Source: Deltaproteobacteria bacterium (lineage in GTDB: Bacteria > Myxococcota_A > Bradymonadia > REDH01). Taken from it: a stretch of DNA of 64,000 nt. A program made the position numbers and the translations under genes. Shown here one piece after another: positions 8,919 to 20,900 of this stretch. Each line of letters begins with the position of its first letter. Within the stretch, counting starts at the first letter, position 1. The notes under the pieces are model-generated. The model saw only the letters and a list, made by a program, of their open reading frames with translations, was not told the DNA's origin and did not search any database. The stretch lies in the NCBI GenBank assembly GCA_007693585.1, contig REDH01000078.1, positions 1 to 64,000 on the forward strand, written 5' to 3'.

Positions 8919-11900
8919 ATGTCGAGCGCAATTTCCAGCCTCATTGAAGCCCTCCGAGAGGAGCCCGACAACCCTTCTGCGCTGATCGAGCTGGAGCAGC
9001 TCTGGATCGAGGCGGGAGAAACCGACGAGCTGACATCCCGGATGCCCGGGCTGGCGGATGGGTTGTCGGATCCGGTCATGCGGGCACGGTTCAAGCTGCG
9101 CGCGGCCAGCTTGCTCGCGATGCAGCGATCGGTGGAGGATGCCGCCGAGGTCCTCTGGCAGGCCGCGGACGGTCTGCTGATCGACGACGTGGTGGCGGCG
9201 CTGAAGGCCGGGTTCAGTGGTGCCGGGGACTGGGCGGGATTGCATCGCGCGTGCCTCTCGCTCGCCGAAGTGGCGATGCTGGTGGAGGAAGGCAAGCCGC
9301 TCGCCGCGCGGCTCGTGTACCTGGCCGGCGACGTGTGCGAAAACCGGCTGCACGATCCCGATGAGGCCAACCGCCTTTATTCGCGTGCGTTCAAGCTGGA
9401 CATGTTCTTCCGCGAGCCGCTTCACGCAGCGCGGCGTCTGTTCCGCGGTCAGGAGAACTGGGCGCGGGTGGTGAAGCTGTACGACATCGAGCTCAGGCTC
9501 GAGCAGGAACCGGGTGCGCGTGCCCGGCTGCTGCGGGAGCTTGGCGAACTGTACATCGACTCGCTCGGCGATGCGGACGCAGGGGCGACCATGCTCCTCG
9601 AGTGCCTGGAACTGGATCCGGGTCAGACATCGGTACGGGAGCGGCTCGTTGCGATGGGGCTGGCCGAGTCGGCAGACGAGGAGGCCGAGGTCGGGGAATC
9701 GCAATCCGAGGATGACGCGGCTGCCGCTGCGGACGAGGGGCTCGAATCGGATGAGTCAGGGGCGGGGGACGCGGAGTCGTCCGCCGAGTTGGAAGGTGCC
9801 GCTGCGGTCGGGGAGGAGGCCGAGGAAGCGCTGTCGCTGGAGCCGGCCGAGGCCGAGCCCGCACCGGTCGATGAGGAGGAGCCGTCGGTCCCCGAGAGCG
9901 AGATCGCGGCCGAGGGGGAGTCGTCGCCCGAGGCTGCGGAGCCGGCGGAGGCGAACGCGGACGAGCCCATGGCCGACGTCGACGGGGTTGCCGAGATGGC
10001 TGACGCCGAGGATTCGGCCGCGGAGGACGTCGAGGAGACTGCGGCGGCGGAGGAGCTTGCGGCATCGGACGAGCCGGCGGAGGAGCCGGCGGTATCGGAG
10101 GCGCCCGAGCTGTCGACGGAGCGTCGCGCCTGCAGCGCTTCGGCGCGAGCGGAGTCTGCGGTGCAGGCCCTGGCCGAGGTGGCCCAGGAGCATGGTGGAG
10201 ACGAGCGGGCCTGGTGGCTTGGCGAGTTGCTGGATGCGCTGCGGGCGACGGGGGCCTCCGAGGCGGAGCTGGTGGATCGGATCGTGGAGGCGATCGAGGA
10301 AGCGGAGAGTCCGCTGCGCACGGTGTGCGCGCTGCTCCCGGCCACACTGGGAGAGGACGCGGTCTGGCAGGCAGTGGCGCTGCGCCTCGAGGAGAGTCCC
10401 GTCCTGGAGGGCGAGGAGCAGGCCTCGGCGCTCTATGCGGTTCGGTTCTATGCGCTTCGGGATGCGGACGGGGCGGAGGGGCTCGCTCCCCGGGCGGGTG
10501 CGGATGCGCAGCTCGAGGTGGCAGCCCTGGAGACGGCCCGCAAGGGCAACTGGCGCAAGACGATGGGTACCCTCACGGATGGGCTGCAGGAGCGCGGGCT
10601 GTCGAAGGATGCCGCGGAACAGGAGTCGTATGTCTTCCAGGCGTTCATGGCGCTGGGTCTCGACAACGAGGACAAGGCCGCGGACTCGTTGCGTCGGCTG
10701 CTTCGCAAGGACAAGTCGAACGCCCTGGCGCGCATGCTCAGCCGGCGGTTGAACACGCGCGGCGAGAAGTGGAGCGCGGTGGCGGATGTGCTCAAGACCG
10801 AGGTCGAGGAACTGGGCGATGCCCTTCCGGCCTACCGGGCGTGGCGACTGGAGCAGCTCCTGCGGATCTACCGCGAGGAGCTGAATCAGGACATGATGGT
10901 GGTGAACACCTACCAGAGCCTCCTGGACGCCGAGCCGCACAACCTGGAGCTGATCGACGAGCTCTCCGAGCTGCTCGAGAAGCTGAACCGGTATCCGGAG
11001 ATGGTGGATCTTCTGCGGCGGAAGGCAGAAGCGACCCCTGGCGAGGAGGAGCGGGTCGCGGTGCTCCAGGAGCTGGCGGGGCTGCTGACGGATCGGTTCA
11101 ACAACCCCACCGAGGCGATCAGGACGCTGGAGCAGATCCTCGAGATCGATCCGGTGAACGTGGAGGCGCTGACGCAGCTCGAGGACATGTACGAGAAGCG
11201 TCGCGAGTTCGAGAAGCTGATCGACGCGAAGAAGCGACTGGTCGAACTGGACACGGATCCGGAGGCGCAGGCGGAGCGGTTGCGGTCCTGTGCCGAGGTC
11301 GCGCAGATGCGCATGCGCGACAACGACCTGGCCGTGAGCCTGTGGCGCGAGGTGCTCGACGTGCGTCCGGGAGACGATGCGGCGCTGGGCGCGCTCGAGC
11401 AGCTCTACGAGCGTGACAAGGACTGGGAATCCCTCGCAGGTGTGCTCTCGGCGCGGGTGGACACGCTGAGCGACGCTGCGGCGCTGTCGCAGGCGCTCAC
11501 GAAGCTGGGGCAGATCCAGGGGGATCGTCTCGATCGGACCGAGGAGGCGATGGAGACGTGGGAGCGCCTGCTCGATCTCGAGCCGGAGAACATGCGGGCG
11601 CGGGAGTCGCTGAAGAAGTCGTACCTCGATCTGGAGATGTGGGATCGGCTCGAGGGCTTCTACGAGCGACTGGACCAGTGGGCCGAGTATGTGCGGCAGA
11701 TCGAGACGGTGGCGAACCGCCACGAGGATGATGCGACGCGGCTGGATCTGCTGTTCCGCGCTGCCGACACGTGGATCGAGCGGCTGGAGAAGCCGGAGCG
11801 TGCCACGAAGAGTCTGGAGACCATTCTCGGGATGGATCCGTCGAATCGGCGGGCGGCGTCGTTGCTGGCGCCGTTCTACGAGGAGCGTCGGGACTTCCGG

Positions 11901-14900
11901 AAGCTTCCGGAGATTCTGGAGGTGATTCTGGACGGGGCCGAGGAGAGCGCCGAGCGGTTCTCGCTGCAGCGTCAGCTCGCGGAGATCCATCGGGAGCACC
12001 TTCGTGCACCGGATGTGGCGCTGCGGTGGTATGCGGCTGCGCTCAGCGAGCAGGCGGATGCCCGTGGGTTGGTCGAGCCGATGCAGGAGTGCGCGGAGGC
12101 ATCCGGAGACTGGACGACCCTGGAGCAGGCGCTGTCGGATGCGCGGGGGGTGCTCTACGGGGATCCGGACCGGGCGGGCGTGTGGCGGGAGTACAGCTTC
12201 GTGCTGGGCCGGCTTTTCGAGGAGCGTCTGGAAGACGACGCGTCCGCGCTGCCGATCTACGACGAGGTGCTCGGTCAGCTTCCGGAGGACCCGGATGCGC
12301 TGCAGGCCAAGGATCGCATCTTCACGCGCATGGAGGCGTGGGACGAGCTGCTGGAGGTTCTGGAGGCGCAGGTTCTGCTTCGGACGGACGCGGAGGACGC
12401 GATTCCCGTGCTGGAGCGGATTTGTCGGATCCATGAGGAACAGCGCGAGGACGCCCTCGCCGCGATCGACGTTCACGGGCGAATTCTGGAGATCGCGCCG
12501 GAGCACTGGGACTCGTTGCGGGCGCTGGACCGACTTCACGCGGAGACGGGGGATGCGGCTGCCCGGGAGGAGATTCTCGGCCGCCTGCTGCTGGCGCCTG
12601 GGGTGGCGGACGATCCACACGCCGAGGCGAGGGTGCGTGTGGAGCGGGCCCGACTGCGTGTTGAGCCGCTCGCGGAGTATGCTGCTGCGGTGGAGGACGC
12701 GGAGGCGGTGGCCCGCCTGGCGCCGGATCACCCGGAGCTGATCGCGTTGCTTTCGGAGTTGGTGGAGGTCGAGGAGACGCGGCTCTCCGCGGCGCGGATG
12801 CTCGAGCCCCTGCACGAGAAGGCGGGCGACTGGCCGGCCTACGTGGAGGTGCTGGAGATCCAGCTCGAGAGCGAGACGGATGCCGCGCGGAGGGTGGATC
12901 TCCTCTCGCGGGTCGGCGAGGTGCAGCAGGGACGCCTTCGGGACGAGCAGGCCGCCACGGATGCGTGGTCGCGCTTGCTGCAGACGGACCCGCACTCGGA
13001 TCTGGCGGTGTCGCAGCTCGAGCAGCTCGCCCCGCGTCTGGATGGTTGGGAGCATGTGACGGCGCTCTACGAGGAGACCGTCGACACGATGGACCTTGGA
13101 TCGGACCAAGGTCAGGCGCGCGCGGTGTCGCTTCTGGAGCGCGCTTCGCGCTTCCGCGATGGCGCACTGGGCGATCTCGACGAGGCCATCCGGCTGCAGC
13201 GCCGGGTGCTCGACGTGGTGCCGGGTCGCGAGGCCACCCTGCTTGCGCTCGATGACCTGCTGCGTCGCGCGGAGCGTTGGGAGGAGCTGCTCGCCAACTA
13301 CGAGGAGCGTCTTCTGGCGGCAGAGACCGCGGAGGATCGTCGCGCATTGCGCTTCGAGGCAGCGGGGGTGTGCGAGCAGTGGCTGGAGGATCCTGTCCAG
13401 GCGATCGACAAGTTTCGCGAGGTTGTTTCGGAGGCCCCGGATGACACGGAGGCCCTGGAGCAGCTCGATCGGCTCTACGGTGTGATCGGAGACGCCCCCG
13501 CGCGAGCGGAGAACCTGGAGGCGCTGCTCGCGCTCCGGGAGCCGGGCAGCGAGGACGCGAACACGCTGAAGAACCGACTGGCCGAGCTGCTGGAGCAGGA
13601 TCTCGGGGAGGTCGAACGTGCGATCGGCCTGTGGAGCGACGTTCTCGCCACGGATCCGGAGAATCTCGGTGCGCGTTCTGCCCTCGAGCGGCAGGTGGAG
13701 GACGAGGCGTGGGCGGCTCAGGCGTCGGCCGTGCTCGAACCGCTGTACCGGGAAGCCGGGGACTGGGGTCGGCTGGTGCACCTGCTGGATGTCCAGCTTC
13801 AGCATCTGGACGACGAGGATGCTCGGCGCTCGATGTTCGGCCGGATCGCGACGCTGCAGGAAGAGGACATCGGCGATCTCTCGGCGGCGTGGCAGACCGC
13901 GCTCCGTGCGCTGGCCGAACGGCTGGACGACGACGCGAATCTCGAGCGAACATTCCGGCTGGCCCCGCAGCTCGAGGCGTGGCCGCAGCTTGCGGATGCG
14001 CTCGAGCAGCTCGCGGACGAGGCGCTCGATCCGGAGGTGGGGCGTCGCGTTCTGATGCGGGTCGCCGAGGTGCGGGAGGTGCAGCTCGGGAACCGGGACG
14101 CAGCCATGGACATCTGGCGTCGCCTGCTCGACGCCGATCCGATGGATTTGAAGGCGCTGCGTGCGCTGGAGCGGCTCTGCGGTGAAGCGGCGCTCCACGG
14201 GGAGCTTGTCGACGTGCTCCTCCGGCTGGCGGAGCACCCGGAGGTCGTGGGTGTGCCCGCGGAGCGTGCAGAGCTGCAGTACCGTGCGGCGGACCTCCAC
14301 GAGCGTGCACTGGAGGCCCCCGAGGAAGCCGTGGACGTGCTCCAGGCGATCCTTCGCGACGACCCCGCGCAGCGCCGCGCCATCGAGCAGCTCGAGCGGC
14401 TCTTTTCGGGCCTGGAGCGCTGGGACGAGCTCGTGGAGACACTGGAGCAGAAGATCGCGATCGCCAGCGATGACGCGGAGCGAATCCAGCTTCACTATCG
14501 GCTCGGACAGGTGCTGCAGGAACAGGCGGACGACCCGGATCGGGCCATCATGGCCTACCGGGCGGTGCTGGCGGTCGACGGCACCCAGCTCGCGGCGCTG
14601 GAGGCGCTGGACAACCTCTACGCACAGACGGAGAACTGGCCCGAGCAGCTCGAGGTCCTTCGGGAGCGCGCCGCGCTCGCGGACGTCTCCGCGGACCGGA
14701 TGGCCATCCAGTTCCGCATGGGGCGCATCCACGAGCAGGAGCTCATGGATGCGCGCTCGGCGCTGGACATCTACTCCACGGTTCTCGGAGAGATGCCCGC
14801 GCATGAGCCGACCCGGCAGGCCCTGCTGGGGCTCATCGAGCGCGGAGAGGAGGCGGCGACGGCGGGTGCGCTGCTGGAGCCGCTGTACCGCGCGGAGGAG

Positions 14901-17900
14901 CGCTGGGAGGAGCTGCTCTTCATCCTGTCCCGTCGGATCGAGGCGGCCGATGCACCCGAGGAGCGTCGGGATCTCTGGGTGGAGTGCGCGACGATCCACG
15001 AGCAGCGGCTCGGGGACGCGAACCGTGCGCTCGAGGCGACGGGTCAGGCTGCGCGAGAGTCCCTGCGCCAGGAGGAGGTTGACTGCCTCGAGCGGCTTGG
15101 GGCGGCGACGGAGCGCTGGCCCGATGTCGTCGAGCTGTTCATGGAGTTGCACGAGGAGGCGCTCGAGCCGTCGCTGCGTTCGGACATCGGACTCCGCGTG
15201 GCGCGACTCCGCGAGACGACCCTGGCCGACGTCGAGGGGGCGATCGAGATGTACACGCGGGTCCACGAGGAGGACGCCGGAGACACGACGTCGCTCGTGC
15301 AGCTCGACCGCCTGTACGCCATGACCGGTCAGGCCGATGCACTGGCGGAGACCCTGCAGAAGCGATTGCTGGTCGAGGCGGACGCCGCGGAGGCCACGGG
15401 GCTGCGTCTTCGCCTTGCGGAAGTGTACGCCCAGTCGCTCGGGGAGTCCGCCGAGGCGGTCAATGTGTACCGCGAGGTGCTGGCCGCAGAGGACACGAAC
15501 GAAGCCGCGATCGGTGCCCTCGAGGGGCTCGTCGGCCAGGGCGTGGAGACCTACGAGATCGCCACGATTCTCGAGCCGATCTACCGCGCTCATGCCCGGT
15601 GGGACGCGCTCATCCGCCTGAACGAGGCCCGCATCGCGGTGGAGGACTCGCCCGACGAGCGCTTCCGCCTGTGGGTGGAGAACGCGGACCTCTTCGCGAC
15701 CCAGGTGCCCGATCCCGAGCGGTTGCTCGGTGCGCTGGGCAATGCCCTGATCGAGCGGCCCGGCGATGGGGCGCTCAAGGAGCGTATCGAGGAGATTGCG
15801 GGCGGCGAGCCCGAGCAGTGGACCGCCGTCTGGGGAATCTACCACGCAGCGCTCGAGCTCGAGGATCTGGCCGACGAGGAGCGGTTCGACATCGCGCTGC
15901 GGCTTGCGGAGGTGCTCAACCGGAAGCTCGGAGACGTGGCCAATGCCGAGGCGTTCTACCTTCACGCCCTCGAGGTGGAGCCGGGCGAGGAGCGCGCGCT
16001 CGCACCCCTGGACGAACTCTACAGCGCACAGGAGCGATGGGCGGAGCTCAGCGACGTGCTGGCTCGACGCCGGGAGTCGGTGTTCGACCAGGAAGTGCTG
16101 GTGCGGCTGACCGCGCGTCATGCCGAGCTGCACGAGACGCGTCTGCAGGATCCGGATGCGGCCATCGCGACCTGGAACGAGGTCGGAGACCTCGACCCGA
16201 ATCACGTGGGTGCGCTCGATGCTCTGGAGCGTCTCTACGGGCAGACGGCGAACTGGGAAGCCCTGTTCGACGTGCACGAGCGGCGCACCATGCTGCTGGA
16301 GACGGAAGAGGAGCGCCTGCCCACCCTCGAGGCGATGGCCCGACTTGCGGCGGAGCGGCTCGAGCGACCGCTGGACTCGATCGACTTCTGGGTCCGCGTG
16401 GTGACCGCCCAGCCGGAGCACGGTGACGCGCTGCAGTGGCTCGCTGCGCTCTACGAGCAGACCGAGCAGTTCAACGAACTGGTGGATGTCCTCGACCGAC
16501 AGGTGCAGCGCACCGAGGACCCCGCGCTGCGGCTTGACCTGCTGAAGCGGCTCGGATGGTATCAGGCCGAGCGGCTGGAGAACGATGACGCTGCGGTGGA
16601 TGCGTACCGACGGATCCGGGAGATCGAGCCCGCCGATCCCGACGCGCTGGTGGCGCTGCGGGTGTTGTTCGAACGCATGGGAGATGCCGAGAATCTCTCG
16701 GCGACCCTGGAGGATCTGCTGAAGCACGGCCTCGTGCCCGAGGAGGAGCAGCTCGCCGTGCACGAGGAGCTGGGGCGACTGTACACCGAACAGCTCATGC
16801 GTCCGGAGGATGCGGTCCGCGCCTGGAACCACGTGCGCGAGTTGGCGCCAGGCCACGAGGAAGCGCTGGAGCGTCTGGACGAGACCTTCCTGCAGGAGCA
16901 GCGCTGGCAGGAGCTCGTCGAGGTGATCGAGGCCCGGGTGGCCGCGATCGCCGAAGTCGAGGAGCGATCGGAGGAGTGTGTGGATCTGCTGAAGCGGATC
17001 GCCGGCCTGTGGCAGGGCAACCTGGACAGCAAGGAGCACGCCGCCGGCGCATGGGAGCGTGTGCTGGACTACGATCTGACGGACTTCGATGCGCTGCATC
17101 AGCTCGAGACCCTCTGGCCCGAGCTCGGGGCGTGGGAGAGCTACGCCGCGCTGTGCATCGACCGGCTGGAGGTGATCGAGGACGACATGGAGCGCCTCGA
17201 GACCCTGCGGAAGGCCGCGCGGATCTACGAGGAACACCTCGAGCAGCCCGAGGCGTCGTTCCTGCTGCTCGAGCGCGCGCTCCGCGAGGCGCCGCACGAA
17301 CAGACAAGCTACGAGGAGATCGAGCGGATCGCGGGCATCACCGCGAAGTGGGACGAGCTGGTGGTGCTGTATCAGGCACTGACGCAACAGTTGGTGGACG
17401 AGTCCGGCGAGGCCGAGACCCTGCCCCTTCAGCTCGCGATCGGCCGGGTCCAGGAGGAAAAGCTGGATCGCCCGGAAATGGCCGAGATCTTCTACGAGAA
17501 GGCGCTGTTCATCGAGCCCGAGAACGAGCAGGCCCTGCGTTCGTTGCGCCGGATCTACGCCCGGACGGAGAACTGGGATTCGATGGTCGATGCGCTGAAG
17601 CGTCTCGCGGATATCAGCTACGACGCCGAGGAACAGGTCGCCCTGTACATGGAGGCGGGCGACCTGCTCGAGAACCGGTTGGGCAATCTCGAGGGAGCCG
17701 TCGATGCGTGGAAGCTCGCGCTCGGCATCGACGAGCAGCACGCGCCGGCCCTGCTGGCGCTCGAGCGGGCCTACGAGGCCCTCGGCCGCTGGAACGAGCT
17801 GATCGAGACCCTCGAGCAGCGAGCGATGAGCACGTTCGAGCCGTCCGAGCTGGTCCCGATCCGATTCCGCATTGCGGAGACATGGCGGGATCGACTCGAG

Positions 17901-20900
17901 GATGATGATCGCGCGGTCGACGCCTTCAACGATCTGCTGAGCGTGGACCCGCAGAACGAGCCGGCCATGGTGGCCCTCGAGGAGCTCTACGCGCGCCTCG
18001 AGGACTGGCAGCGCTACGTCGATGTGCTGGACGACCGGGCGAATCTCGCCGCGGACAACGCGGAGGTTCGGCGCGAGGTGCTGTTCAAGCAGGCATGGGC
18101 CTTCGAGACGCAGTTCGACGATATCGATCGCGCCGTGGGCTGCCTGCGGGACGTCCTCGCGCTCGACGCGAAGGATCTGCAGGCCATCGGAGAACTGGAG
18201 CGAGTGTTCGCCGACCAGGAGCGACTGGACGAGCTCGTGGATACCTACGAGATGCACGTTCAGGCCGCCGACGAGCCGGGAGCGAAGATCGAGGTGCTGG
18301 GGGTCATGGGGCACACTCTGGCCGTCAACATGGATGACCCCTTCCGGGGGATCGAGACCTATCGCCGCATCCTCGAGCTGGACGAGCGGAATGCCGTGGC
18401 CCTGCAGAGCCTCGGCACCCTCTACGAAGGCAACGAGGACTGGCAGAATGCCATCGACAGCTACCAGAGACTCGCGGAAGTGACCGCGGAAGATACGGCG
18501 CGCCTCGATCTCATGCAGCGGGCCGCCGAGATTCAGGAAGTGGAGCTCGGTGACCTCGACGGGGCGGAGAAGCGCTACCTCTCGGCGCTCGAGTCGGCGC
18601 CGGAGTACGTGCCGGCCATGCAGGCTCTTCAGCGCGTCTACATGACCCGCGAGCAGTGGCAGCCCGCCATCGACATGATCCAGCGACAGGTCGAGCACAC
18701 CCGCGACCTCACGGAGCGAGCGAACCTGTTCGTGCAGATCGGCATGATCTACGAATCCCACCTCGATGACCTCGCTCAGGGGCAGCAGTTCCTCGAGGAA
18801 GCCATCCAGCTCGACCCGAAGAACGTCTGGGCCGCCACGCCGCTGGCCGAGATCTACATGGCTGCAGAACGCTGGGAGAAGGCCCGACCGCTGGTGAAGC
18901 TCCTCCTCGAGGACGACCAGGTCGAGAAGGACGACGACCAGCGCATGCACCTGCACTACAGCCTCGGACGTACCAGCGAGGAGCTCGGGGACCGGGCGGA
19001 AGCCATCGCCCAGTACGAGGAAGTGCTCCGCTACGACAGCGCGCACCTCGAGGCGCTGTTCGGGCTCGCCAGGCTGTACACCGACAGCGGGCAGGACGAG
19101 GACGCCTACCGGATCTACCTCGACCTGCTCTCCGCACACCGGGACACCATGTCCACGGAACAGCTCGTCGAGGCCTACTACACCGCAGGAACCATCAAGG
19201 CGCGGATCGAGGACCAGGTGGCCGCGCAGGACATGTTCGAGCGTGCCCTGCAGGTCGTCCCGACCCACGAGAAGTCGCTGCGTGCCCTGATCGACATTCG
19301 CAACGAGCTCGGCGACCACAACAGCGTCATCGCACTGAAGAAGCAGCTCCTCGAGGTCGCTCCCGACGACCTGGAACGCTACACGCTGCTCGTCGACATC
19401 GGAGACGCCCACGTCGAGGCCGGCAACCACGACGAGGCGGTTGTGTCCTACCGCGCCGCCGTGAAGATCGATCCGGAGTCGAAGGTCGTCCTCCACAAGC
19501 TCCTCAATGTCTTCACCACCACCGAACAGTGGAAGCGCGCGACCGAAGTGCTCGGGCTCCTCACGAATGTCGAGGGCAACGAGACCCGTCGCGCCAAGCT
19601 GCTCTTCACCATCGGCACAATCTTCCGGGACTACCTGGACGATCGGGACCAGGCCGTGACCTTCTTCAACAGCGCACTGGACGCGAACCTCCTTGAGCTT
19701 CCCGCGTTCCAGGCGATCGATGAACTGCTGACCGCCGAGCGCGACTGGAAGGCCCTGGAGCGCGGCTACCGGAAGATGATCGAGCGGGTGCGCTCCACGG
19801 ATGACCCCGCTCAACACAAGGCCCTCGAGTTCCAGCTCTACAAGGGCCTCGGCGAAATCTACCGCTCCCGGCTCGGCGATCTCCGCAATGCCATCAATGC
19901 GTTCAGGCTCGCCGCGTCCGTCATGCCCGAGGATGAACTCGTCCACCAGATCCTCGCCGAGCTCTACGAACGGACCGGAGAGAGCGGACCGGAAGTCATC
20001 GCCGAGCATCAGCGGCTCATCAAGATCAGCCCCTTCCGAATCGAGTCCTACCGGGCCCTCTTCAACGCCTTCATCAGCCAGAAGCAGTTCGACCGGGCCT
20101 GGTGCATGGCCGCTGCTCTCCGGCTGCTCGGCAAGGCGACGCCGGACGAGGCCAAGTACTACGAAAAGTACCTGCCGAAGTCCGAGCTCCGCCCGCGTCG
20201 CTCGCTCACCTCGGACCACTGGAAGGCCCTGCTGCACGAGGATGTCAATCCGTACCTCAGCGGCATCTTCCGCATCATCATCGAGAACCTCCGGGAAGAG
20301 CTCGCGGTGCGGCACAAGGATCTGGGCATCCACCACCGGAAGGATGCCCTCGCGCTCACCGAGAAGACACCGCTCACCCGAGCCATCGAGGACAACCTTC
20401 GGGTGCAGGGCGTGGCCCCGCCGCGCATCTATGTGCGGACGTCAGGAAGCGGGCTGTACCCCGTGCGCCTGCCCGAGCCCTCGCTGCTCGCAGGACAGAA
20501 CGTGGTCGGGGGCCTCCCGCCGCTGCAGCTCGCCTTCGAGGTCGCCCGGGCCGTGGCACTCCTGCGTCCCGAACTCGCCCTCGGTTCCCTGTTCCAGACC
20601 AGCGAGCTCAAGGTCTTCCTCTACGCCACCTTCACGCTCTTCGGTATCCCGGCGCCCAACGACGCCCCCGCAGATCTCGTCGCCGACTACGCACGAACAC
20701 TCGCCGGACTGCCCGCCCCCGTCCAGAACCAGCTCCAGCGCTACGTGCAGGGGCTGCTCGCCAGCGGTCAGGCGCCGAACCTCTCGGCCTGGCTCAAGGG
20801 GGTCGACTACACGGCAAGCCGCGTCGGCATGCTCATGTGCGGCGACCTGCGCCAGGCCGTGGCGTCCGTGCGTGACTCCGCCACCCAGATCGGCAAGGCC

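Noticed and set aside
9756-20336. A 3,526-codon open frame antisense to the giant TPR gene
   Set aside because: It is in exact codon register with the sense gene, so its stops would require the sense codons TTA, CTA or TCA, which are very rare in this GC-rich genome. The sense frame shows real repeats; the antisense product shows none.
20500-20620. Active M48 metallopeptidase in the giant protein's C-terminus
   Set aside because: No HExxH motif; at most a degenerate, non-catalytic relative.
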